64,000 nucleotides of DNA from Fluviirhizobium alvei (GTDB lineage: Bacteria > Pseudomonadota > Alphaproteobacteria > Rhizobiales > Rhizobiaceae). The position numbers and the translations under genes were made by a program. Of this stretch, positions 1 to 8,735 are shown piece after piece (positions within the stretch are counted from its first letter, which is position 1; each line of letters begins with the position of its first letter). Below the pieces are notes generated by a model that did not search any database, had not been told where the DNA came from, and saw only the letters and a program-made list of their open reading frames with translations. The stretch covers positions 62,001 to 126,000 of the forward strand of contig NZ_JAUOZU010000002.1 of NCBI RefSeq assembly GCF_030551875.1, written 5' to 3'.

Positions 1-801
1 CTCGTGGTTTTCTCTCTCATGGTGCTGGCCGCCCTTCTGGCGCCAGTGCTGGCACCGCATGCACCCGACATGCAGTACCGCGATGCCTTCCTCGCACCGC
101 CGGTCTGGCAGGAGGGCGGCAGCTGGAAGTTCATCCTCGGAACCGATCCGGTCGGACGTGATATCCTGTCACGGCTGATGTATGGCGCCCGGTTCTCGCT
201 GCTTATCGGTGCCGTCGTCGTCACGCTTTCGGTCATCGGCGGCATCACGCTCGGCCTGCTGGCCGGCTATTTCCGTGGCTGGGTCGATGTGGTGATCAGC
301 CGCGTGATGGACCTGATCCTTGCCTTTCCGTCGCTCCTGCTCGCGCTCGTCATGGTCACGATCCTGGGGCCGAGCCTCTTCAATGCCATGCTGGCGATCG
401 CGCTCGTGCTGCAGCCGCACTTCGCCCGTCTGGTGCGCGCCGCCGTCATGGCGGAGAAGAACCGGGAATATGTGGTCGCTTCGCGTGTTGCCGGTGCCGG
501 CCACCTGCGGCAGATGTTCGTCACCATCCTGCCGAACTGTCTCGGGCCGCTGATCGTGCAGGCCACGCTCTCCTTCTCGAACGCGATCCTCGAAGCGGCA
601 GCGCTCGGTTTCCTCGGCCTCGGCGCCCAGCCGCCGACACCCGAATGGGGCACCATGCTCGCCAATGCGCGCGAATTCATCCTGCGTGCGCCCTGGGTCG
701 TCACCTTTCCGGGCCTGGCCATCCTCATCACCGTGCTCGCCATCAACCTGATGGGTGATGGTCTGCGCGATGCGCTCGACCCCAAGCTCAAGAGGTCGTA
801 A
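1..801 (+). CDS. Dipeptide/oligopeptide ABC transporter permease, DppC-like (5' end outside window)
   Basis: Inner-membrane permease of a peptide/nickel-type ABC importer. The reading frame is open from the first base, so the true start lies upstream and only the C-terminal ~266 residues are seen. Visible are several hydrophobic membrane segments, the DppC/OppC signature [19 protein letters not shown] near the beginning and an EAA-type cytoplasmic loop ([20 protein letters not shown]) near residue 200, which contacts the ATPases. The stop is one base before the start of the next gene, so it is translationally close-coupled to the two ATPase genes that follow. The substrate cannot be read from this sequence: peptide, nickel or a small sugar conjugate are all possible for the family. 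Confidence 0.93.
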   Translation, partial: LVVFSLMVLAALLAPVLAPHAPDMQYRDAFLAPPVWQEGGSWKFILGTDPVGRDILSRLMYGARFSLLIGAVVVTLSVIGGITLGLLAGYFRGWVDVVISRVMDLILAFPSLLLALVMVTILGPSLFNAMLAIALVLQPHFARLVRAAVMAEKNREYVVASRVAGAGHLRQMFVTILPNCLGPLIVQATLSFSNAILEAAALGFLGLGAQPPTPEWGTMLANAREFILRAPWVVTFPGLAILITVLAINLMGDGLRDALDPKLKRS

Positions 802-802
802 C

Positions 803-1804
803 ATGGCTCTTCTTGAAATCCAGAATCTGACGGTGGAATTCCGCACCACCACGGGCCTGTTCCGCGCCGTCGACAATGTGTCGCTGAAATGCGACCAGGG
901 CGAAATCCTCGCCATCGTCGGTGAATCCGGCTCGGGCAAATCGGTCGCCATGCTGGCCGTGATGGGCCTGTTGCCCTGGACGGCGAAGATCACCGCCGAT
1001 GTCATGACTTTCGCCGGCCGCGATCTTCTGACCATGTCGTCGCATGACCGGCGCAAGATCATCGGCAAGGACATGGCGATGATCTTCCAGGAGCCGATGA
1101 GCTCGCTCAATCCCTGCTTCACGGTCGGTTTCCAGATCGAGGAAGCGATCAAGACCCATCTCGGTCTCGGCAAGGCCGAGCGCCGTGCCCGCGCGATCGA
1201 GCTTCTGAAGAAGGTCGGTATTCCGGCACCCGAAAGCCGGCTCAAGAACTTCCCGCACCAGCTGTCGGGCGGCATGAGCCAGCGCGTCATGATCGCCATG
1301 GCGCTCGCCTGCAATCCGAAACTGCTGATCGCCGACGAACCGACGACAGCGCTCGATGTCACCATTCAGGCGCAGATCCTCGATCTGCTTGTGCGGCTGC
1401 AGGAAGAGGAGGGCATGGCGCTCGTCCTCATCACCCACGATATGGGCGTGGTGGCCGAAACGGCCCAGCGCGTTCAGGTCCAGTATGCCGGCCAGAAGGT
1501 GGAGGAACAGGGCGTGGTGGATCTCTTCACCGATCCGCACCATCCCTATACCGCAGCGCTTCTTGCAGCGCTGCCGGAACGCGCCGTGGCCGGTGGGCGC
1601 CTGCCTTCGATCGCCGGTGTCGTGCCCGGTCATAGCGACCGTCCCGAGGGCTGCCTCTTCTCGCCGCGCTGCGCCTTTGTCACCGATTACTGTCGTGCCG
1701 GTGCCAGCCGCCAGGGCCCGGCCTATGGCAATGCGCTGTGCAATTATCCGCTCGTCAAGGGCAAGCCGCTCAATCATCCGGCGCCGGAAGGAGCGCTCGC
1801 ATGA
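803..1804 (+). CDS. Peptide ABC transporter ATPase, DppD/OppD-like
   Basis: First ATPase of the peptide importer, 333 aa. Walker A is GESGSGKS at residues 40-47, the Q-loop glutamine is about residue 96, the ABC signature LSGGMSQR is at 154-161 and Walker B LLIADEP at 174-180. The C-terminal part contains the oligopeptide/dipeptide ATPase extension with cysteines ([10 protein letters not shown]...YC...C) that in this family may hold an Fe-S cluster. The ATG directly after the permease stop was chosen: it gives the usual family N-terminus (MALLEIQNL), whereas the upstream extension overlaps the permease. Its last four bases (ATGA) overlap the start of the second ATPase, a sign of translational coupling. 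Confidence 0.95.
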   Translation: MALLEIQNLTVEFRTTTGLFRAVDNVSLKCDQGEILAIVGESGSGKSVAMLAVMGLLPWTAKITADVMTFAGRDLLTMSSHDRRKIIGKDMAMIFQEPMSSLNPCFTVGFQIEEAIKTHLGLGKAERRARAIELLKKVGIPAPESRLKNFPHQLSGGMSQRVMIAMALACNPKLLIADEPTTALDVTIQAQILDLLVRLQEEEGMALVLITHDMGVVAETAQRVQVQYAGQKVEEQGVVDLFTDPHHPYTAALLAALPERAVAGGRLPSIAGVVPGHSDRPEGCLFSPRCAFVTDYCRAGASRQGPAYGNALCNYPLVKGKPLNHPAPEGALA

Positions 1805-2748
1805 ACGCCATCGTCGAAGGTCGCAACCTCAAGCGTTTCTATGAAGTCGGCGGCGGCATGTTCTCCAAACCCGCCACCGTCAAGGCGCTCAATGGGCTGA
1901 GTTTTGCGCTCGAAGCCGGCAAGACGCTCGCCGTGGTGGGCGAATCCGGCTGCGGCAAGTCCACGCTCGCCCGCCTTGTGACGATGATCGAGGAGCCGAG
2001 CGAAGGCGAGCTCTTGATCGAGGGCCGCACCGCCGATCCGTCCGTCAAGGCGACGCGCTCTTCGGTGCAGATCGTGTTCCAGAACCCCTACGGCTCGCTC
2101 AATCCGCGCCAGAAGATCGGCGCCATTCTGGAAGAGCCGCTCAAGATCAACACCCATGACGATGCCGAGACCCGCCGCCGCAAGGCGCTCGACATGATGC
2201 AGAAGGTCGGTCTGAGGCCGGAACATTACGATCGCTACCCGCATATGTTTTCCGGTGGCCAGCGCCAGCGCATCGCCATTGCCCGTGCCCTGATGCTTGA
2301 TCCAAAGATCCTCGTGCTCGATGAGCCGGTTTCGGCGCTCGACCTCTCGATCCAGGCGCAGGTGCTCAATCTCCTGATGGACCTGCAGAAGGAAATGGGG
2401 CTCGCCTATCTCTTCATTTCGCACGGCCTGTCGGTGGTGCGCCACATTGCCGATGAAGTGCTCGTCATGTATCTCGGACGCCCGGTCGAGCGCGGCCCTG
2501 TGGCAGAGGTCTTCGCCCATCCGCGCCATCCCTATACGGCGGCACTGCTTTCGGCGACGCCGGTGGCCGATCCGACCCGCAAGAAGCACCGCATCGAACT
2601 GAAGGGCGAACTGCCGTCGCCACTCAACCCGCCGCCGGGCTGTCCGTTCAATCCGCGCTGCGCCAATGCGACCGATCTCTGCCGCCAGACCATGCCGGAC
2701 GAGAGCGGCGAGGGTGCTCACCGCTTCTTCTGTCATCACCCGATGTAA
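1801..2748 (+). CDS. Peptide ABC transporter ATPase, DppF/OppF-like
   Basis: Second ATPase of the importer, 315 aa. Walker [10 protein letters not shown] lies at residues 47-55, signature SGGQRQR at 151-157, Walker B ILVLDEP at 170-176. The C-terminal oligopeptide/dipeptide extension with clustered cysteines ([14 protein letters not shown]) is present. The ATG overlapping the previous stop (ATGA) was chosen because the upstream extension only reads through the preceding gene. Together with the permease and the preceding ATPase it forms the usual DppC-D-F order; the binding protein and DppB should lie upstream of the window. It is the last gene of the operon. Confidence 0.95.
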   Translation: MNAIVEGRNLKRFYEVGGGMFSKPATVKALNGLSFALEAGKTLAVVGESGCGKSTLARLVTMIEEPSEGELLIEGRTADPSVKATRSSVQIVFQNPYGSLNPRQKIGAILEEPLKINTHDDAETRRRKALDMMQKVGLRPEHYDRYPHMFSGGQRQRIAIARALMLDPKILVLDEPVSALDLSIQAQVLNLLMDLQKEMGLAYLFISHGLSVVRHIADEVLVMYLGRPVERGPVAEVFAHPRHPYTAALLSATPVADPTRKKHRIELKGELPSPLNPPPGCPFNPRCANATDLCRQTMPDESGEGAHRFFCHHPM

Positions 2749-2843
2749 AGAGCGCGCTTCGCCTCAATATTTTCTGGTTGCGAAAAAGATGATTCTCCTT
2801 TTTCCTCATCAACTGCGGTGATGAGCAGAGGGAGTGCGAAGAA

Positions 2844-3542
2844 TTGGCGAAGATCAATTATACGAAGCATATTTCGGGTTTTGACGTCGATGATTTTTTC
2901 TTTGGCGGAAGTGCCATGCACCTGACCCTCGAAACACGCCGCAGCGCAACGTTTGACGATGTGAGTGGCGTATCGGTCAAGATTGCCGGGAATGGGCTGC
3001 AGGCCAAGGGCAACAACTTCACCGACGGCACGATTTCAGCGATGACGCTTCTTGATGAAAAAGACCATGTCCTGGTCGAGATCTCGGGCTTGCGGCTGAA
3101 TGCCAGCCATTTCTCGAAGATTATCGATGGCGCATCCGATCTGACAGACTATCTTTACGGAGGATTGGAGTCCGGCAATGACGTGATCACGGGATCGGCT
3201 GCCGATGACTTCCTGTTCGATACAAGCCTCGGCAATGACATCGTCCGTGGTTTTGCCGGTAAGGACATCATCGGTAGCGCCTATGGCAACGATACGCTGT
3301 ACGGCGGTGATGACAGTGATATATTCCTCTTCACCAGCAAGTTCGACCGTGACTCGATCATGGATTTCGATCCCACCGGTCGCGACCAGGATTTAATCCG
3401 GCTCGGCAAGATCAATTTCGCCAAGCTCGACATCGAACAGGCGGGCAGGGATGTCCGGATTGATCTCGGCGCAGGCGATGTGCTGACATTGAAGAATACC
3501 GATGTCGATCTCATCAGTCGCGATGATTTCCTGTTGTATTGA
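2844..3542 (+). CDS. Small RTX-like secreted protein
   Basis: Predicted 232-aa extracellular protein with RTX-type calcium-binding repeats. There is no Sec signal peptide. An N-terminal domain (about residues 1-100) of unknown function is followed by degenerate Asp/Gly-rich nonapeptides (GNDIVRGFAGKDII, GNDTLYGGDDSDIF) and a C-terminus rich in beta strands ending in DDFLLY, which resembles a type I secretion signal. The start is a TTG preceded by GAGGGAG; no better ATG is in frame. Its domain order is like that of the RTX protein at 28048-29022. The ABC exporter pair at 38864-42150 is a plausible secretion route. The biological role is unknown. Confidence 0.85.
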   Translation: MAKINYTKHISGFDVDDFFFGGSAMHLTLETRRSATFDDVSGVSVKIAGNGLQAKGNNFTDGTISAMTLLDEKDHVLVEISGLRLNASHFSKIIDGASDLTDYLYGGLESGNDVITGSAADDFLFDTSLGNDIVRGFAGKDIIGSAYGNDTLYGGDDSDIFLFTSKFDRDSIMDFDPTGRDQDLIRLGKINFAKLDIEQAGRDVRIDLGAGDVLTLKNTDVDLISRDDFLLY

Positions 3543-3676
3543 GCGCTGGGTGGGGTTTTTATTGATGACACTCGCAATCAACTTTTCTGCCCGAGATTGA
3601 TAAGCGTCAAGGACCGTGCGATAGGACAGCGCTAGAAGCGGCCATCCATGTGGGACAACCGCAAAGACACAGATCC

Positions 3677-4840
3677 ATGCGCACATTCATCAATTTCGGC
3701 GGCTTTCTTGCCGCATCCCTGCTTCTGGTTTCGGGCCTTGCTCAGGCCGGCGAACGCACCTATCCGAACCGGGCCAAACTCGGCGAAGCGCTGTTCAACG
3801 ATGTCAATCTGTCGAAGAACCGCAGCCAGGCCTGCGCCACCTGCCATATGCCGGATATGGGTTTTACCGATCATCGCGAAACGAAGGCCGGGCTTGCCGT
3901 GTCGCTCGGCGATGACGGAAAATCGCTCGGTGACCGTTCGGCGCCAACGGCCGCCTATGCCGCCTTCAGCCCGACCTTCGGCAAGAATGCCAAGGGCGAT
4001 TATGTCGGCGGCCAGTTCTGGGATGGGCGTGCGGCAACGCTTGAAGATCAGGCGGGTGGACCGCCCCTGAACCCGATCGAAATGGGCATGCCGGACGAAA
4101 AGACGGTGGCCGAACGCATTGCCGAAAATCCGGATTATGTCGCTGCCTTCAAGGCCGAGTTCGGCGAGGATGTGCTTTCCGATCCGGCCAAGACCTATCA
4201 GGCGCTGCGTCAGGCCGTGGCCGAATTCGAACGGACGCCGGAATTCTCGCCCTTCGATTCCAAATATGACCGGTATCTGCGCGGCGAGGAAAAGCTGACC
4301 GAACAGGAAGAGCTTGGCCGTACCCTGTTCTTCTCCACCCAGTTCACCAACTGCAATCTCTGCCATGACATCAAGGGCACCGACGGCCGGTTCGAGACTT
4401 CGACCTTCTCCTCGCACAAATATTTCAACATCGGCGTGCCGGTGAATGAAGCCGCGCGCAAGGTCAATGGTGTGGCCGCCGATCATGTCGATCTCGGGCT
4501 TGCCGCCAATCCGGCCGCCAAGGATGATCCAACGGCGCGCGGCCGTTTCAAGACGCCGACCCTGCGCAACATCGCCGTCACCGGTCCTTACATGCACAAT
4601 GGCGTGTTCAAGGATCTGCGCACGGTCATCCTCTTCTATAACAAGTACAATTCGAAGCGGAAAAGCCGCCAGATCAATCCCGAGACCGGCAAGGTCTGGG
4701 CGGCACCGGAAGTGGCCGATAATCTGGCCAAGACCGAACTCGAAACCGGTCCGGGCCTTGATGACCAGCGCATCGATGCTCTCGTCGCCTTCCTGAAGAC
4801 GCTGACCGACAAGCGCTACGAGCCCCTGCTGGAAAAGTGA
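3677..4840 (+). CDS. Di-haem cytochrome c peroxidase (CcpA/MauG family)
   Basis: Periplasmic di-haem c-type protein of 387 aa. Residues 1-24 form a signal peptide (hydrophobic stretch ending AQA). Two haem-binding motifs are seen: CATCH at residues 53-57 and CNLCH at 226-230, and the conserved TPTLRNIAVTGPYMHNG segment follows. In the family these proteins reduce hydrogen peroxide using cytochrome electrons (CcpA type) or oxidise protein side chains (MauG type); the sequence alone does not decide between them. The ATG at 3677 was preferred to an upstream in-frame ATG because it begins directly at the signal peptide. The gene stands alone and is convergent with a small membrane-protein gene downstream. 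Confidence 0.93.
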   Translation: MRTFINFGGFLAASLLLVSGLAQAGERTYPNRAKLGEALFNDVNLSKNRSQACATCHMPDMGFTDHRETKAGLAVSLGDDGKSLGDRSAPTAAYAAFSPTFGKNAKGDYVGGQFWDGRAATLEDQAGGPPLNPIEMGMPDEKTVAERIAENPDYVAAFKAEFGEDVLSDPAKTYQALRQAVAEFERTPEFSPFDSKYDRYLRGEEKLTEQEELGRTLFFSTQFTNCNLCHDIKGTDGRFETSTFSSHKYFNIGVPVNEAARKVNGVAADHVDLGLAANPAAKDDPTARGRFKTPTLRNIAVTGPYMHNGVFKDLRTVILFYNKYNSKRKSRQINPETGKVWAAPEVADNLAKTELETGPGLDDQRIDALVAFLKTLTDKRYEPLLEK

Positions 4841-4859
4841 GGGGGGACTCAGTCCCTTT
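4841..4859. terminator. Short hairpin between convergent genes
   Basis: GGGAC-TCA-GTCCC with a G run before and a T run after sits exactly between the peroxidase stop and the stop of the convergent DUF2834 gene. Short stem, so a weak or shared terminator is the reading. Confidence 0.4.
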
Positions 4860-5163
4860 CATCAATGCGCAGATAGAGATAGAGCGGCAGCGCCAGCGAC
4901 AGGCCGACGGTGAAGCTTGCAGGCAGCACCAGCCACCAACGCCTGGTGCCGGTGCGCGCCGCATCGACGAACGACCAGACCCAGAAAACCGAAATCGACA
5001 AAAGCACATCGATGGAAAAGCCGCCGGCGGCACCATTGGCAAACAGGCTGGTGATGAAGGCGGCAAGATCGAAGCCGTTGGCCGAGAAGAACGACCCGAA
5101 GAAGAACCAGGGCAAAAGGGTGCCGGCAATGGCCATGATGAGATAGAAGGTCTTGAGGGACAT
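4849..5163 (-). CDS. DUF2834 family membrane protein
   Basis: Small integral membrane protein, 104 aa, with three hydrophobic segments (about residues 5-27, 47-64 and 78-97) and conserved Trp/Phe-rich ends (PWFFFGSFF; WVWSFVDAAR). The pattern, with an N-terminal FYLIMAIAGT and C-terminal LYLYLR, fits DUF2834, a family of unknown function in proteobacteria and actinobacteria. It is monocistronic and convergent with the peroxidase. Confidence 0.8.
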   Translation of the reverse strand: MSLKTFYLIMAIAGTLLPWFFFGSFFSANGFDLAAFITSLFANGAAGGFSIDVLLSISVFWVWSFVDAARTGTRRWWLVLPASFTVGLSLALPLYLYLRIDERD

Positions 5164-5390
5164 GGATCTCTTTCGGGTCTCGTAGAACAGGCCCCATCAT
5201 AACAGGTCTCTCGTCAAGGGTCAGGCACAGTCGGAGCCTTTGCCGGGTGCAAAGGGTCGCAGGCCGCTCTCCGACAAAAACTGTTGTGGAGCAACGGTTC
5301 GTAAAAGAATAATCTGGCGGCTCTGTTCGTTGCTCTTCGGGTGCTCGCAATCGCCCGCACCGAACCCGTTGCATCCTGCCGGAGACTGTC

Positions 5391-5783
5391 ATGAAAACCC
5401 TGCTCGCCCTCCTTCTTTCCGCCACCACCGTTGCGCCGGCATTGGCCGATGAACGCACCGAGACGGTGAAATTTGCCGCCGGCGCCAGTTCGGTCACGCT
5501 CAAGAGTTCACTCAAGGGCTATGACGGGATCAATTACAAGATCGGTGCCCGGGCGGGGCAGGTGATGGCGATCAGCTTCAAGCCGAGCCATGGTTCCTGC
5601 TATTATATCGTGCGCGAGCCCGGCAAGGATGAAAACCTTTTCGACGGCACCATGGATGGCTATGACTATTCGGGAACCTTGGCGGCCGATGGCGACTATA
5701 CGGTCATGGTGTTCCAGATGCGCAACGCCGCCCGCCGCAACGAGACCTGCAAGTTCGCGCTCACGGTTGCGATCGGCGGCTGA
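5391..5783 (+). CDS. Hypothetical periplasmic protein
   Basis: 130-aa predicted exported protein: residues 1-19 are a signal peptide ending in ALA, followed by a ~110-aa beta-rich domain (TVKFAAGASSVTLKSSLKG...DYTVMVFQMRNAARRNETCKF) with two cysteines that could form a disulfide. A GGAG ribosome-binding site stands before the ATG. The layout resembles the small pre-peptidase-like exported domains common in Rhizobiales. No enzymatic motif is visible and no function is assigned. The gene is convergent with the MFS gene downstream. Confidence 0.75.
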   Translation: MKTLLALLLSATTVAPALADERTETVKFAAGASSVTLKSSLKGYDGINYKIGARAGQVMAISFKPSHGSCYYIVREPGKDENLFDGTMDGYDYSGTLAADGDYTVMVFQMRNAARRNETCKFALTVAIGG

Positions 5784-5799
5784 TTTCAGGCTCTGGCAG

Positions 5800-7023
5800 T
5801 CATGGTCGCTTTCCTTTCGAACGATGGTCGAGCGCGAACAGTCCTGCAATGCCAAGGATTACCATGACGACGCCGATCCAGTTGCTGCCCGAATAGCCGA
5901 GCGTTGCCGCGCCGATCGAAAACGCCAGGGCACTCATGCCTGTGGAAACGAAAGAGGTGATCTGGTTGAGCGACGTCCCAAACCCGGGCCTCTCGGGCGA
6001 AAGTTCATGATAGTAGGACAACGGCAGCGACAGGATCGCCGAGACCCCGCAGGCATTCGGGATCGTCAGCAGATAGATCTCGATCGGCGTCGAAGCCTGG
6101 CTGATCAGTGCGAGGAAAACTGCATAGATTACAGTGCCGATACCCAGTACCTGCAGGACGGTCAGTCTCTGCAGACACATGCCCCACATCAGCATGAAGG
6201 GAATTTCCAGCCCGGCCGTGAAGCCGGCAACGAACCCGACATCGGTGATCTTCCCGCCAGCAAGGCCAGTCATGATCAGCGGTTGGATCACCGATAGCAG
6301 CCGCGGCGCCGCTGTAATTAGCGACATGGACACAACAAGGCCGATCATGTTGGCGGCGGTCAGTTCACGCAGCGAGGCGAAGAAGGGTGAACGCGGCGCA
6401 TCCTGCGATCGTTCGAGCGAGGGCATCAGAAGCCAGACGATTGTGAAGCTCGCAAGACAAGCGACAGCGGAAAAGCCCCAGGCTGGTAAGAGGCTGTTCG
6501 AGTTTGCGAGCCAGAGCGCGATCAGTCCCGGCACCAGAATCCAGGATCCGGAATAGAGTGCACGCACGACCTGTGTCACTGCGCTGGCTTCACGGTTGCC
6601 GAGGGGGGAGCTGAATGCGCGGATCGAGGAGAACAAAAGCGCGAAACTGGCATTGGACAGCGGCACCAGCAGCACGGCGGCGAACACAAAGACAGCCATG
6701 TGTGGCAAAAGATAAACAAGGCCAAAACCGATGATGCCAGCAAGATTGACAAACAGAATCATGGGCTTGACATTGCGTATGGCATCGGAAACCAGCGCGA
6801 TGCTGACGCCATAGACCAGATTGGCGAGGGCAATGACGAACAGCAACAGCGACAGCATGACGTTGCTCATGCCGAATTCCTTGATCGCTACGATCGAAAG
6901 ATAGGGTAGAGTTGCGCCGTAGGTCAGGCCGGTTGAAAAGAGTGCGATCGTCGCGACCCGGATGGCGGGATTGTGCAGGATGATCCTTATGGCGGCAAGC
7001 ATCGGCAAGCGTTCCTTTCGCAT
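5800..7023 (-). CDS. MFS transporter, sugar-efflux (Set) like
   Basis: Twelve-helix major facilitator protein of 407 aa. The N-half has the pattern LTYGATLPYLSIVAIKEFGM with the loop ...VSDAIRNVK in place of the usual MFS A-motif, and the C-half contains PLSYYHELSPERPGFGTSLN, resembling the sugar-efflux transporter (SetA) group, which exports sugars or sugar-like toxic compounds. Substrate is not determinable here. The start at 7023 was kept; a second Met is at residue 8. It is transcribed divergently from the RTX gene at 7350 across a 326-bp intergenic region. Confidence 0.85.
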   Translation of the reverse strand: MRKERLPMLAAIRIILHNPAIRVATIALFSTGLTYGATLPYLSIVAIKEFGMSNVMLSLLLFVIALANLVYGVSIALVSDAIRNVKPMILFVNLAGIIGFGLVYLLPHMAVFVFAAVLLVPLSNASFALLFSSIRAFSSPLGNREASAVTQVVRALYSGSWILVPGLIALWLANSNSLLPAWGFSAVACLASFTIVWLLMPSLERSQDAPRSPFFASLRELTAANMIGLVVSMSLITAAPRLLSVIQPLIMTGLAGGKITDVGFVAGFTAGLEIPFMLMWGMCLQRLTVLQVLGIGTVIYAVFLALISQASTPIEIYLLTIPNACGVSAILSLPLSYYHELSPERPGFGTSLNQITSFVSTGMSALAFSIGAATLGYSGSNWIGVVMVILGIAGLFALDHRSKGKRP

Positions 7024-7349
7024 CCTCCATCGGCAATTCGGATGGCGATCTCAAGTCAATTGAATTGATGTGAAACATCGGTGCGGGTGAAGAATACCGT
7101 TGAGGTCGCCGCCGAATTGTCCGCCTTTGCGGCTGCGAAGAGGGCTTATACCTAGCGTCGATGATAGGAATCGATTGCGCCTGCCAGACCAGCGCATGGC
7201 TCAACCTTCGATCCTTGTTTCGAAGCGAGCAGCGGCAAGTCGTGCCGAAGCCGTTCCTGAAACAATTGAAACAAGATTGCCGTCTGCAAGAAGAAGGACT
7301 GAAACAATAGGCCTTAAATGTGGTCCCAACAAACCGAGGGATTTCCACA
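7024..7349. other. Divergent intergenic region
   Basis: Gene-free 326 bp between the MFS gene (leftward) and an RTX gene (rightward). It must hold both promoters. It contains a degenerate copy of an element shared with position 27993 (see the repeat at 7149). I see no supported small ORF; the short frames here lack ribosome-binding sites. Confidence 0.6.
7149..7180 (+). repeat. Dispersed intergenic element, copy 1
   Basis: The core AGCGTCGATGATAGGAATCG matches AGCGTCGATGATAAGAACCG in the intergenic hairpin at 27983-28033, with TACC one base upstream in both. Here the flanking arms no longer pair well, so it looks like a decayed copy. Confidence 0.5.
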
Positions 7350-8576
7350 ATGGCAAAGACATTCATTCCGGGCGGCGAAGCCGTCTTCATCGCTGACAAG
7401 GCAGATACGACCTACATCCTGAAGGCCGGCACGTCGCTGTCGGTCATGGCAGATTCTGCCATCGATGCACACGATGCCGCCGCCAACCGCACGTTCCTGC
7501 TCAACGGCAGCATTTCGGGTTCCAATATCGGCATTGTCGCCGGTAGCTATTTTTCCCAGCCGGAAAATCTCGATGTCCGGGTCGGAGCCAATGCCTATAT
7601 CAGCGCGCTCAACGCGGGCGTTACCGTCTATTCCAAGCATGGCAGCATTGCCAACGCCGGCACAATTTCCGCAACCGCCAACGAGAGCAAGGCGATCTAC
7701 TTTGAAGGCTCGGACGGCACGATCGAAAACAGCGGTTCGCTTTCTGCCTATTACGGAGTGAGCGTCACCGGCGACGATAACAGCGTCGTCAACAGCGGCA
7801 CGATCAACACCACCTATAAGGGCGTATTCTTCAATACATCCTCAGGCGACGAGAACAGCCTGAACAACAGTGGTGTCATCAAGGCCGTTCATCCCGGCTT
7901 TGCAACTTTTGGCGTTTCTGGCGACGGCGGAAATGAGCATATCACCAATTCCGGCCGCATCGTCGGTGATATCTTTTTGCAAGGCGGCAACGACACCTTC
8001 ACGTCGAAGGGCGGCACGGTAAAGGGCGAGATCATCGGCGGAGAAGGCAGCGATACATACCGTATTGACAGCAGTGCCTTTGTGATCACCGAGGAAGCCG
8101 ACCAGTCCGGCATCGACCGGGTCTATACATCCGCAAGCTACACGGTCGCCACGGGTATCGAACAGACAACGCTCACCGGCAAGGCCGACATCAATCTCAC
8201 TGGAACGATTGTTTCGGATGTTCTCAACGGCAACCGGGGTGACAATAGAATCGTCGGCGGTGTCGGCCTCGATTATATTACAGGTGGGGCCGGTAATGAT
8301 CGTCTGACCGGCGGTCCGGGCGGCGGCGTTTTGGATACCGTCGATATCTTCTTTTTCAAGGCGCATTCGGGCCACGATGTGGTGAACGATTTCCAGGATG
8401 GCATCGATCGGCTCAATCTCGCCAACTACAAAGGCATCGAGGGGTTTGACGATCTCGATGGTCACATCAAGCAGGTCAATGACGAAACCGTCGTGATCTC
8501 GCTTCTGGACGGCGACACGATCCGCCTCAAGAATATGGATCTCGCCGATATCACCGCGGCGGACTTCCAGTTCTGA
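7350..8576 (+). CDS. RTX-like secreted protein with beta-helix-type N-terminus
   Basis: 408-aa predicted type I secretion cargo. Residues ~20-210 are Asn/Ser/Gly-rich repeats of the kind NSGTINTTYKGVFF and NSGVIKAVHPG, as in right-handed beta-helix/autotransporter-like passenger repeats. These are followed by degenerate RTX repeats (GGNDTF; GGEGSDTY; NGNRGDNRIVGGVGLDYITGGAGNDRLTGG across two segments). The C-terminus ends in ITAADFQF, similar to the ends of the other RTX proteins in the window. There is no Sec signal peptide. The ATG at 7350, preceded by GAGGG, was chosen over a GTG-like upstream extension. Function is unknown; an adhesin or surface-layer role is possible. Confidence 0.85.
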   Translation: MAKTFIPGGEAVFIADKADTTYILKAGTSLSVMADSAIDAHDAAANRTFLLNGSISGSNIGIVAGSYFSQPENLDVRVGANAYISALNAGVTVYSKHGSIANAGTISATANESKAIYFEGSDGTIENSGSLSAYYGVSVTGDDNSVVNSGTINTTYKGVFFNTSSGDENSLNNSGVIKAVHPGFATFGVSGDGGNEHITNSGRIVGDIFLQGGNDTFTSKGGTVKGEIIGGEGSDTYRIDSSAFVITEEADQSGIDRVYTSASYTVATGIEQTTLTGKADINLTGTIVSDVLNGNRGDNRIVGGVGLDYITGGAGNDRLTGGPGGGVLDTVDIFFFKAHSGHDVVNDFQDGIDRLNLANYKGIEGFDDLDGHIKQVNDETVVISLLDGDTIRLKNMDLADITAADFQF

Positions 8577-8618
8577 CAGACCATGGCCGACGGGCCGTGA
8601 CAGGCAAGACGAATCCTG

Positions 8619-8655
8619 AAAGCCTGGGCAGCAATGCTCCGGCTTTCGCCTTTTG
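8619..8655 (+). terminator. Rho-independent terminator after the RTX gene
   Basis: AAAGCC (8619-8624) pairs with GGCTTT (8641-8646); the inner stem GGGCA/TGCTC extends it past one mismatch. It is followed by CGCCTTTTG. It lies 43 bp after the RTX stop. Confidence 0.6.
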
Positions 8656-8735
8656 CTGCGACTTTTGCCGGATATGTTTGAATTGAGGCCGACGTGTCCG
8701 ATCAAATCCGTTCGGTTGTTGCACGAGCGTTCCGA

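Noticed and set aside
169-2739. Long minus-strand ORFs over the peptide ABC genes
   Set aside because: They mirror real genes with Walker motifs; their protein sequences are rich in Arg/His and have no domain, as expected for antisense frames in high-GC DNA.
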